From positions 39,523,501 through 39,587,500 of the forward strand of contig NC_088915.1 in NCBI RefSeq assembly GCF_963576675.1: a stretch of DNA of 64,000 bases. The letters are read 5' to 3'. Positions 24,161 through 34,558 of the stretch are shown piece by piece. This stretch comes from Euphorbia lathyris. Its lineage: Eukaryota > Streptophyta > Magnoliopsida > Malpighiales > Euphorbiaceae. The notes under the pieces are model-generated. The model had not been told where the DNA came from and did not search any database. It worked only from the letters and a program-made list of their open reading frames with translations. Each line of letters opens with the position of its first letter. Within the stretch, counting starts at the first letter, position 1. The position numbers and the translations under genes are program-made.

Positions 24161-25554
24161 ATTACGTTACTGAATAGGAATTCAATTCGGAATAGAATTC
24201 CTAATTATTATCTCATTATATATCTAATATATTAAGGATAATAATAATAACCTTATTGGATAATAATAGGAGTATTATAATCTAATTAAAACTCCTAACT
24301 TATTTATCTTTTAATTAATTTAATTCATAATCCTAATCTAATTAGGATTGATTAAAATCAAATTAATCATTCATGTATTATACATGAATTTCGACCCCCC
24401 CTTATGGTCCATGGGCCTTATTGGGCTCAATTGGGCTTCCATCAATTAATTAACATCTATCTCTCTTTTAGGTTCCAAGTCTTATGTGTGACCCATTAGG
24501 TTCCTATTACTTCTGGCCGTATGCAACTATTAAATTAATTTTCAAAGAATTATATTTAATCTTTTCATAACGGAATGATGTACAGAGTATGTGATTAGCA
24601 AGTCCGTAATCATTCCCCCAGAGCCATAAGAAGACAGGTTAATTCTGTCGTTAACCTTTCCATATTAGTTACAGTATAATTCGATCCTTTATCAACTACG
24701 TCCTTGAACTGAATCTTATGACTATGGATAATGTCAAGTCACATATAGCGAGACGTTCGTTTTACTTGTACAGGCCGAGTCAACTCAAAATAGATAGGTT
24801 AAGTGAAATCTGTATTTCAAGTCTTAAGCTACCACCTTGCAAGGATTTAGAGTCGAGTCTTCCACAAGCGATCCATGGACATATCTCCCATTTATCGGGA
24901 GTGATAAATGCTCAATCCAATATATAACGATCCCGCAATCACTTCCTGTGATACCCAACGTCTACTGTTCACACCCCAGAGTCATCTCTGTTAAGGATCG
25001 TGTTACACCAGAGTCAAAGCGTCACATTCCGTAATCCAGAATACCAATTAATATTCCTTTGAGTCTGAGGATTATTTACACCTATTAATACCAATGAGAT
25101 GAATAGGTGACAAGGATGAATCTACCCATCCTGTTATCTCAAGTCGGGTCCCCAATCCTAATGAACTACTTTTCATCGGATCCATGTAACTGTCCAGATA
25201 TCTGTATATATGAAGCTTGTGAGATCAGCTTTCTGTCGGACAGAAGACATTGTTACATGCAAGTCTCAACAGTGATATATCAATCCTAAACATATCACTT
25301 GACTTGGGGTGGTTTTAAGTTTATTAGTTTATTATAAAGTTTTGTCTCACTTCATGCTTGTATGAACACTTTATAATCACTTTAAAATAAACTTACAGAT
25401 TTCCTTTTATTAGACTTTATTTAGTGCTTAAAAGGGATTGCCTTTATATAGTTATAAAACATATATCTCATTAAAATAAATGATATAAAGAACAATTCAT
25501 TTATATTAAGTTTGTATCCTAGAACAATTGTCTATAGGACACTAAACCCCAACA
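24161..25554 (-). repeat. Copia A 5' LTR, truncated at its inner end
   Basis: Matches 17451-18849 of the other LTR; the first 463 bases of that copy (16988-17450) are missing here. The lost part includes the TATA box, the R-U5 region and, next to it, the primer-binding site. The breakpoint shows shared gaatta in both parents (leader at about 24159 and LTR at about 17450), suggesting a microhomology deletion. Confidence 0.85.
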
Positions 25555-25559
25555 ATCCG

Positions 25560-26207
25560 GAGGCTGCTAAGAATGATGGGGTTGAAAGTTCCCAAGAGAC
25601 GATAGGAGATTTCAATCTCAGAGCAGAAATCGAGCGAGTTCTTCTCGATGTCATTGCTTCAGATGAATTCAAGATAGAGCTAAAAAGGTTGGTCCGGGAG
25701 GTCCTGAGTGAGTCACTGGTTGCGGAAATCCCGAAAGCTACTGTAGAGAAACCTATGTTCCAGTTCGCATCACAATCTACCCCACAAACATTCACTCCAC
25801 TAAGGGTAGCCTCATACCATGTTTCACGAACACAACAAGATCCACACCATCGGGGACAGGAGATTGTCAAGGTTGTTCGCCCTCCATCACCCACTCAGTA
25901 TAGAGGGGAGGGAAGGGAGTTCTCCACTTTCACTCAACCCTTATTTGAAGTGTTGGAGGGTCTACGAATGCATGACATACTTCATCCTCTACCAGCCATA
26001 GGAGGTCAAACCACTGAGTTAGCCAAACGTAGGGGCTACTGCCACTTCCACTAGAGATATGGTCACGAAACAAGTACTTGCATGAGGTTGAAGCATGAAA
26101 TTCAAGATCTCATCGAAGCTGGAAAGATAAGTGATCCAGATCCTTCTCATCAGATGAAGCCTTCGACTTGTTCCTTGAACGGTGAAGTCTACAACGGATC
26201 AGGATGA
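25560..26207 (+). pseudogene. Tat/Ogre-like gag-like ORF, 3' part with CHFH finger
   Basis: Continues in frame from 16987: EAAKNDGVESSQ... A charged helical stretch (AEIERVLLDVIASDEF) is followed by a linker and a C-terminal motif YCHFH*RYGHETSTC then LKHEIQDLIEAGKI. The C-x2-H-x4-GH-x5-C pattern followed by an LK..IQ.LI helix resembles the degenerate finger of Tat/Ogre gags. An in-frame TAG (26052-26054) breaks the finger; the frame then runs to TGA 26205-26207. At about 251 codons in total it is much shorter than a full gag, and no pol follows. Confidence 0.65.
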
Positions 26208-28501
26208 GCTAAAGAAGAAGTTCTCGAGATTGAGGACACTTATGAAGTGGAAGAACCTGAAGCTTCCTGAAGTAGCATGAGAGAGAGGATTGCACCTGTA
26301 GTCTTTATCCTTGTCTTTTATTTTATCTTCTATTCCACAAGATGTTATTAACCTTCTTTGGAATTCAATGAAATTTCGTTTCCGCAAATTTTATCCTAAA
26401 CATACATTCTTACATTTGATATCCACTTAATTGAGATATTCCTGCTTCTATCAAGGCACTGACGTAAGCTCTAGAATATACTTATTGCTCAGTACTTAAC
26501 CACCGAAGAGAGAAAATTAAGAGAGTAAAAAAAACAAAAACAAAAACAAAATAAATCATGAGAAGCGATTCCCTGGCTCTACGATGATAAGTCGGGCGTA
26601 GACCTATCAAACGAAAGGTTCTCACCAGGCTTATGCCAAAAAGAAGACTGAGCGACAATCAACAAAGTCCAAAAAGAGAGAAAAAGAAAAGAAAAGAAGG
26701 AGCAAGCAACAAGCCCTCAGAACCATGCTAGCACTGAGGCACCGACAAAAATTTCTTCCCCCAAAGGGGACACAAGTACATGAGTGCACCATTCAGAACA
26801 AGACGGGGGAAACTAACCTATCAACGATAAAGGACCCTGTTCCAAGATCAACGAAAAGGTTTAGATCTATGATGACTCAAAGTAAAAAAAAAGAGGAAAA
26901 AAGATGATGCTAAAAAGGCTCCGAGGCAAAGTCAAGCCAATCAGAAGTAAAAGAAAATTATTCAAATAAAAAGCAGACGTGACTAGCCAAGGAGCGTTAA
27001 GGTGACTAGAGCGGTTGACATTGCCCAACAAATGGGTGATCAAATGCACGGGAAAAGCTTACTTTAGCAAAGAAAGATCAAATACATAGTCAAAGGAAGA
27101 CAAAGGCGGCGACGAAGTTTAGAACTACGACCAATCTCAAAGGAACCAAGGAATCTTTCTCATGAAAATAAAAAAAAAGAAAGAAGAAAGAAAATCCAGA
27201 TAGGTTGAAAATCCACAAAGGACGGCCTATGCAACAATAAGGGACACCCCAATAAGTGAAAACCCCACGGGGCGCTTATTTGAAAATTCCGGGGGTAAAA
27301 GGGGAGAGTTAAAATAACTGAAATGTGAAAACCCGAAAGGGCATACTTTGGTGACGGTGGTTAATAAACTGAGCAGTAAACAATTCAATGTATGTTTGCC
27401 GAGTGCTTTATTTAAGCTAGACGGTTGCATTTGCAATGAAAACACCCACATCAATAGACACCCCATCTTAACTGAAATCACCTCAACACCCATAAACCGA
27501 TCCAAAATCTAAAAAAGAGAAAAACTAAAAAAAAATATTCTTCTCTCTCATACTCCATGAAGTTTGGTTCCTCTGCTCCTATGTTGTCCTCTCAAGAGTC
27601 AAACTTCGACCGAAGCGTCTCTCCTGCATAACTACTCCCAACGACAGTATCCCTAGCTTGAGCGCACATGAAATCTCACCTCGAGTTTGCAGGGGCATGC
27701 GCTCGCATCAACTTCTAACCCACACCAAGACGACAATTTCAATCGGGGGCACGACCATGCAATCAGATCACCATCCATCTCGCTCCGGAAGCCTCTCCAT
27801 TAATGAAGGCCTTAGGCGTGAACTCATCGTCAAATGCTCAGCATAGAAGTGGCACGTCGATATGAACCCCCTGTGCTATCCGGTATCATTTACAATTAAG
27901 AAAGAAAAAAAGAAGAAAAAATTGAACAAAAAGGTTGGATTGAAAACCTCAAAAGAGGCGATCCAAGCAAAAGGAGAGATAGAGAAAATCGATGAGAGAG
28001 AAAAGATGAATTGAAAACCCCTAGGGGAAGTTCATGCAAAAGGAGAGATAGAGAATATCGGAGAGATCCTGTTGAGTTGAAAACCCGAAAAGGGCGGCTC
28101 AAGCAAAAATTAGGGAAAAAATGAACACATCAATCTCTGGTTAAAGGCGAGAGCCCCTTGGCACAAGCTCATCAAGACCAAATCCCCATCCTTACAACCA
28201 TTGTTTTCAAACTTATCCTCGCCCTCATCCTTGCACACCTTGGGGACGGCCTGAAACATCATTTCTCAATCTGAAGCTACCAAAATCCTCCAAGCCTATG
28301 AAAAGGGAATCCATTCTACCATCTCATCCACACATACATAGTTTGCATATACACATGTCCATACATCCGTATAAAGCAAAATGCATAGGCCACACGTATG
28401 CACATTCAAACACACGCATAGTCACCTGCATACACACACATAGGTGTTTACACGCATCCATAGATTAGGCTACATCCACCCATCTATATGCATCACTACA
28501 T
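26208..28501 (+). other. Tat/Ogre-like region downstream of gag, no pol
   Basis: No ORF above 92 residues in either strand and no RT, RNase H or integrase motif. A-rich sections (26.5-27.2 kb, 27.88-28.12 kb) contain phrases like gattgaaaacctcaaaagaggcgatccaagc that recur loosely about every 60 bp (27.94, 28.01, 28.08 kb). Probably the untranslated 3' half of the element. Confidence 0.5.
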
Positions 28502-29762
28502 ACCTGCGGTTGATTTAGAGACTAGGGTCGCTAGAAAGAGCTATATTACCTGCGGTCGATTTAGAGACTAGGGTTGCTAGAAAGACCCATATTACCTCCG
28601 GTCGATTTAGAGACTAGGGTCGCTAGAAAGAGCTATATTACCTGCGGTCGATTTAGAGACTAGGGTCGCTAGAAAGAGCCATATTACCTGCGGTCGATTT
28701 AGAGACTAGGGTCGCTAGAAAGAGCCATATTACCTGCGGTCGATTTAGAGACTAGGGTCGCTAGAAAGAGCCATATTACATGCGGTCGATTTAGAGACTA
28801 GGGTTACTAGAAAGAGAAATATTACCTACGGTCGATTTAGAGACTAGGGTCGCTAGAAAGAGCCATATTACCTGCGGTCGATGTAGAGACTAGGGTCGCT
28901 AGAAAGAGCCATATTACCTGCGGTCGATGTAGAGACTAGGGTCGCTAGAAAGAGCCATATTACCTGCGGTCAATTTAGAGACTAGGGTCGCTAGAAAGAG
29001 CAACTTTACCTGCGGTCGATGTAGAGACTAGGGTCGCTAGAAAGAGCAACTTTACCGACGGTCGATTTAGAGACTAGGGTCGCTAGAAAGAGCTATATTA
29101 CCTGCGGTCGATTTAGAGACTAGGGTTGCTAGAAAGACCCATATTACCTCCGGTCGATTTAGAGACTAGGGTCGCTAGAAAGAGCTATATTACCTGCGGT
29201 CGATTTAGAGACTAGGGTCGCTAGAAAGAGCCATATTACCTGCGGTCGATTTAGAGACTAGGGTCGCTAGAAAGAGCCATATTACCTGCGGTCGATTTAG
29301 AGACTAGGGTCGCTAGAAAGAGCCATATTACATGCGGTCGATTTAGAGACTAGGGTTACTAGAAAGAGAAATATTACCTACGGTCGATTTAGAGACTAGG
29401 GTCGCTAGAAAGAGCCATATTACCTGCGGTCGATGTAGAGACTAGGGTCGCTAGAAAGAGCCATATTACCTGCGGTCGATGTAGAGACTAGGGTCGCTAG
29501 AAAGAGCCATATTACCTGCGGTCAATTTAGAGACTAGGGTCGCTAGAAAGAGCAACTTTACCTGCGGTCGATGTAGAGACTAGGGTCGCTAGAAAGAGCA
29601 ACTTTACCGACGGTCGATTTAGAGACTAGGGTCGCTAGAAAGAGCCACTTACCTGCGGTCGATGTAGAGACTAGGGTCGCTAGAAAGAGCCATATTACCT
29701 GCGGTCGATTTAGAGACTAGGGTCGCTAGAAAGAGCCATTTACCTGCTGTCGATGTAGAGAC
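28502..29762 (+). repeat. 46-bp minisatellite, about 27 copies, with 552-bp higher-order repeat
   Basis: Unit acctgcggtcgatttagaga plus ctagggtcgctagaaagagc plus catatt, 46 bp, tandem and head-to-tail with few changes. Variants (gatgtagag, ccatattac/caacttt, gggttgct) appear in the same order twice, offset by exactly 552 bp (12 units): for example the ...agggttgctagaaagaccc variant next to an agctatatt unit at about 28.53 and 29.08 kb. The last copies (29645-29762) are irregular. No spacers, so not a CRISPR array. Such arrays are known in the 3' untranslated region of Tat/Ogre elements. Confidence 0.9.
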
Positions 29763-29949
29763 TAGAGTCGCTTGGAAAAGATAGGGGAAGACGGTCGATG
29801 AAGAGACTAGAGACAAGGAAGGAACTTGCGACGTGGAGATCAGGTATTTCCCCTCCCACTCTATATGTGTCTTTTACTTTAATATGTTTTCCATTGCATG
29901 TGTAGCATTCGCGAAAAAGTTTTTTTTCGAAAAAGCACACACGTCACTG

Positions 29950-29973
29950 TCAAAATAGGAAAGTAGGGGCAAC
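29950..29973 (+). other. Tat/Ogre-like polypurine tract
   Basis: aaaataggaaagtaggggcaac ends next to the tgtagacacc LTR start; purine-rich and correctly placed for plus-strand priming. Confidence 0.7.
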
Positions 29974-31177
29974 TGTAGACACCGAGTCGGAGGATCTATG
30001 ACGAAAACCCATAACAGACGGTTAAAGCGGTTGATTCCAATAATAAAAAATATAAGAAAAAAAATAAAAAAACCACAAAGGGCTCTTGAGGGGTTGCGTG
30101 TCAACGAATAGGCTGCTCGCGGGCGCCCAACGGTGTGGGGAGAGCGCCCAGCAGCGTCGGGCACGCGCCCAACATCCATAGGCGCACGCCCAACGGCGGT
30201 TGGGCGCGCGCCCAACCTACGCTGGGCGCCCCCCATCTCCTGTGGGGGGGCGCGCCCAACCTGCGTTGGGCGTCCGCCCAACGCCTGTTGGGCGTCGCCC
30301 AACATTGGGATCCGTGCCTATAAAAGGCATGGATCCCCATGCATTTAGGGGAGCTTGGGAGCTTCTCTCTCTAAAAAAAAGTATTTTTAGAGAGAGAAAG
30401 TAAATTTTTGGGAAAAATATTTTTTTTCCTAAAAATTGAAAATTCCCAAGAGGATGGATTTTCTAGAGCTTCTCACTCTAAAACATTTTTTAGAGAGAGA
30501 AAGTGATTTTTTTGGGAAAAAACATTTTTTTTCCTAGAAAATTGAAAATTCCTAAAAGTTGAAAATTTTAGCAAAACACGAAAAAACACCAAAAATCATA
30601 ACTCGTGGAATCAACCGACATCAAGCCGTCAATACCGATCTTGAGGTATTATCCAAGGACTAGACTCGTTTTATTTATTTCGTCTATTTATTTTATTTTT
30701 AGTTTCATTTATTTATTTATTTAGTTAGTTATTTATTTATCGTATTTATTTATTTTTCCGAATTTATTTAATTCCCGTCTCGTATTAAATAAATGTTTGG
30801 TTTTGTTTTTAAATAAAAAAACCTTGTTTTAAAGTCCCAACACGAACCGTGACCCGATTAAAGGGGAGTTCGGGATTAAAACGTTGTAAATATAGAATTT
30901 AGAAAAGCTTTTAGAAATTAACATTTTGAAAATAAAACATCGTTTTGGGATACTCCGCTATAGACTATGACCCGATTTGGGTAGTTCGGGGACCAAAATA
31001 GTAGAATAGATTAGATCTAAAGTATTTTAATAAATCTGGAAAATATAAGGACTGTTTCTGTAACTTTCCGTTTTCTGTCACTAAAGGCAGTTTACCGACG
31101 GATTTTCGTCGGTAAAGCTGCTGGAATTTTAAAAATCCCCTTTTAAGCCTTTTTCTTAACTTTTTTGACATTTGATC

Positions 31178-31213
<36 letters not shown>

Positions 31214-33336
31214 AATTATGTAGTATATTTATTAAAATTATTTTTGGGGGTAACTAATAATTATTCATGTATTTACTTATTTTGTACATTTGGGCATAAT
31301 TTACATTAATTTGGTTTTGTAAAGCTATTTGTATATATATATGTTTCCTTTGAAAATCATTTAAACTAGATTAATTATTGTTTAGGGGACCCAGTTAAAG
31401 AGGTCTGGTTAGTTGGTTGGAGGAAGCTCAGGGAAGGGGTTGTCAAGTTGAATACGGATGGCTCCTGCCTTAGTAATGGCAGAATTGCTGCTGGTGGAGT
31501 TCTTCGGGATGCTGGTGGCGCCTGGCTGGCTGGGTTTACCCATAACTTAGGTACGGGCTCCTCCTTTACTGCGGAGCTCTGGGGGATCTTGTCTGGCATT
31601 AAACTCGCCATTCGTATGGGTGTTAAAGACTTTCGGTGGAGTCTGACAATTTGGAGGCTATCAACAGGATTTCGGATAGACAGGCTGTTTGTCTTAAGAG
31701 TCAGAATCTCATTAAAGCCATCTTGAGGCTTCGTCCTGCCTTCGATTCTCTTACCTTCTCCTATATTTATAGGGAGCAAAACCGCGTGGCGGATCGCTTG
31801 GCAGCTGCTAGGCATGGGGGGATGTTATGTGTTTCTACCCTTTCCGTTCCTCCTTCTTTTCTGTTACCTTCTCTTCTTGAGGATAGGATTGGGGTCAGTC
31901 TTCCTAGACTGATCCCGGGTTAGGTTTTTGTTTGTTTGCTTTTTTTCTTCCCTTCTTACCAAAAAAAAAAATTATTTAGGGGGGGTTATTTCCTAAATAT
32001 TTATTATGTATAAAAACTATTTTGGGGTTAAATATAGTTTTCTTAGTTATGGGCTTTATCCATTATCTTTACATGTTTTCAAATTAGAATACAAGTATAT
32101 CATATCTAGTAGCATATTTATTACCATTTTTACTTATTAATAACTCTTGTATATATATTATTATTATTTTTCTTATCTTAGTTTTTGATCTATAAGTATA
32201 ATTATTATTTTTACCATAATGTATATTTATATAAATATGTATATTTATTCTCCTTTTGAATTTCCTATATATATATATATATATGTTTTAAAAGTATTTT
32301 GGTTGGGTGGATTTGGGTCTAACTTGGTAGTTGTTGTAATTATGTTCAAATGGAGGTTAATTGAGTGAAAAAGGGAAAATAAACCACAAAAAAGAGAGTT
32401 CAATTTGTTTATTTAAACTAAAGGTTTCTAGAGGTGCTTAATGTAAATAAAAGGTTTTTAGTTCTTTGCCATTTCAAACGACTTTCTAAAATCCCACGTT
32501 TTAAAACCTTGATCCGTTCCGATGACGGATTAAGCGAACCTTGTAATTAAAATCGTTTTCCTTGTAAATAATAGAGTTTTGAATCGTTTTCCTAACTAAA
32601 CGGTTTTGTACAAAAATAAATGGACTTGTATGTTTAATCACGTTTTTGGTTAAAACTCCTTATTTCACGTTTTCAAACGCTCGAATCATTCCAACGACGA
32701 TTCGAGTGAACATCATGTAAATCCACGGGGTTTTGAAACGTGCCTAAATCGTTCCAACGACGATTAAGGCACGAAACATGTAAATAAACTTTCTTTTCGG
32801 GGAGTGAGATTAGTTTAGATTGAATGTATGGCTTAAGACACAATTCACGTTGTAAATAAATTAATTCTTCCTTCTATCTCCCTCTTTCTTCCATATACTC
32901 TCAATTCATGTAAATGGGTGATTCTTTACTAATATGGCTTTCAATAATATATGCTCAAAACGGTTTTCAAAACGAGAAAGAAAAGGTTTCAAATGAATTT
33001 TAAACTTAAAGAAATATGCGATTAGTCCGTTACCGCCTAACATGCTAAGTAGGAGGCCGGTGGTTCATAACTGGGCGATGTCGGGGTGCCTAGTAGCCTT
33101 TCTCCGGAAAGGAGCTAGCCTTCTCGACTCGTACCTAAGTTTCCCGAACCCTCACCGGTCTCCCGCAAGGGATCGGTGTTGATTTCCCATTCGTGGGTGG
33201 CGACTCTTCCATACTCCGAGCTCCGGCTCTGCCGAGCAGCTTGATTTCGTGATTGGTTGCTTTCGGCACCAATCACAGCATCTGTCGTCAACGGTGTCCA
33301 CCCCCGGTCCGCCCGGGCGAGGCCGCGGCACCTACA
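29974..33336 (+). repeat. Tat/Ogre-like 3' LTR with LINE insertion
   Basis: 3363 bp, colinear with LTR1 (7431-10293). Differences: a shorter gcgcccaac minisatellite, a longer ta-repeat near 31185, and a 582-bp LINE fragment at 31389-31970. TATA motif gcctataaaagg near 30319. Ends cacctaca at 33336 followed by the TSD agagg. Confidence 0.88.
31389..31970 (+). mobile_element. 5'-truncated LINE (L1-type) 3' end in Tat LTR2
   Basis: Absent from LTR1. Flanked by near-identical 12-bp duplications (attgtttagggg 31377-31388; attatttagggg 31971-31982) and ends in an A-run. Encodes the RNase H tail of ORF2: LNTDGSCLSNGRIAAGG, AELWGIL, then after a one-base frameshift near 31637 MESDNLEAINR, REQNRVADRLAA and the end PRLIPG. 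The four acidic RNase H residues lie in these motifs. Same family as the LINE at 45233-47068 on the other strand. Confidence 0.88.
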
Positions 33337-33341
33337 AGAGG

Positions 33342-33936
33342 TCTCTGAGTTTATTCATCTGATAGTTCGTGATGAACTTATGAATAAATCTCTGGGAGGG
33401 ATCAAGGAACTAAGTCGACACTTAATTCATTATCCATCACAAATCCAATATTAGAAAGCTTTGGTGAAGTAGTCAATCATTTTGACACAAAGTGCCACAA
33501 CAGAAGAACCTTCTTGCATCTTGGAGCAAAACAATCATTGCTATCTCATAGCATTCGCATTTGAGTCTGTTTCTCAAAACACCTCCTCCAAGTGCATAAC
33601 CATGGAATACGCATCCATGTTCTTATGTTGCCTTTGTAACTCTAGTGTCATAGCTGCAAGTATGATACATCCTGTACGTTTGTCATCTGATTGGTGCTTC
33701 CGGTAAACATCAATCTTCTTAACAGGAGCATCATCAATAAGGACATTGGGTATCAGTGTATCTTAATACATACCCAATCTTTTCGAACTTCAAAAAAATT
33801 TTGACGATGGGTATCAATGTATCTGAATACATACCCAATCATTTCGAAACTTCAAAACAATTTTGAGTTTGCCAAAACAGTTTGTGAATTTTGAACTATT
33901 CAATTTGTTATCGGTTAAAATATTATATAGATCCAT
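33342..33936 (-). pseudogene. Copia B gag, 5' part
   Basis: Continues the gag that is cut at 7430. Minus-strand start MDLYNILTDNKLN at 33936 parallels MTNTNLQNILTDNKLN of copy A. Many frameshifts. It contains a tandem duplication of about 60 bp (33747-33803 and 33808-33865, gggtatca...attttga). Removing 7431-33341 joins it to the left part in register with copy A. Confidence 0.75.
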
Positions 33937-34385
33937 TTTAGATATGATGATTCAGAGTATTTATTTTAACTTGAGAGTGAGATAGAGTGACGAATGTTAT
34001 TCATTTGTTTAATTCATTTACAATTTAAATACGTTGGTCTTTTATGTTTTTAAATTGCTCACACTATTTTACCAAATTAATAACCCTCAATATTAATTCA
34101 AAGAATTTCACAAATCCCTTAGTGAGCTAGAAGCCTAACTCCTGAAATTTCACCTTGAGTTTGCTCAACAAGCTAGTTTCATTCATTAGGTAGATTCATG
34201 CAATCAATCACATCAACCATGTGATTCCTAGGTTATTGGGTTACTAACCACATTAGTAACTGATATGTTTTGTTTATCAATCCCAACCATATTGCCCATT
34301 AGGTTAGAACAACATGATTTTGCTCATCCAATTATTCTAACCCAATTTAAGTATTACCCCATATTCGTGAAAACGATTTTCGATA
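33937..34385 (-). other. Copia B leader, truncated
   Basis: Alignable with the copia A leader (22.57-23.03 kb), sharing phrases such as aaggatcct/agaagcct...ctcctga and ggttattgggttactaacc. Similarity stops at about 34382 (tttcgatatataaaagg), where a plus-oriented LTR piece starts. So B has no primer site or 5' LTR of its own on this side. Confidence 0.6.
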
Positions 34386-34558
34386 TATAAAAGGTTGAAT
34401 GTAATATTGGAAATTAATTCAATAGATGTATACGACTAGTGGCAATAAGAACCTAATGGGTCACACATAAGACTTGGAACCAAAAGAGGATATAATAGTA
34501 ATTAATAAAAAGATAATTAAATTTGTTTAATTATGTATATAGGGAGGCCGAATTTCTT
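34386..34558 (+). repeat. Copia LTR fragment in plus orientation, part 1
   Basis: Contains gactagtggcaataagaacc then taatgggtcacacataagac then ttggaacc, the exact reverse complement order of the copia A/B LTR landmarks. The homology fades at ggccgaatttctttt (about 34558). Likely the first part of an LTR that resumes at about 39.9 kb. Confidence 0.6.

Larger units (their letters stand above)
16988..25554 (-). mobile_element. Copia element A, complete boundaries, TSD atccg
   Basis: Minus-strand Ty1/copia retrotransposon of 8.57 kb. LTRs start tgttgg and end ccccaaca on the + strand. Target duplications atccg lie at 16983-16987 and 25555-25559. Order on the minus strand: truncated 5' LTR, leader, gag, protease, integrase, RT, RNase H, polypurine tract, 3' LTR. 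The integrase-before-RT order defines copia. It interrupts the Tat gag-like ORF in frame. By eye the shared LTR part differs at about 20 of 1390 positions, so it is fairly young, yet it carries three in-frame stops, two or more frameshifts and a deletion over the primer site. Confidence 0.9.
7431..33336 (+). mobile_element. Giant Tat/Ogre-like gypsy element, non-autonomous, with nested copia A
   Basis: Bounded by two long LTRs starting tgtagacaccgagtcgg and ending cacctaca, with 5-bp TSDs agagg at 7426-7430 and 33337-33341. Total 25.9 kb, or about 17.3 kb without copia A. Order: LTR, primer site, about 6.5 kb of leader and repeats, short gag-like ORF, about 2.3 kb untranslated DNA, 46-bp minisatellite, polypurine tract, LTR. 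I find no protease, RT or integrase, so it would depend on proteins supplied in trans. Its flanks join in register as one copia gag, which proves the insertion. Lineage assignment (Tat/Ogre) rests on size, gag finger type and 3' minisatellite. Confidence 0.75.

Noticed and set aside
28502..29762. Regular 46-bp repeats as a CRISPR array
   Set aside because: Repeats are directly abutting with no unique spacers, and the context is a plant retrotransposon.
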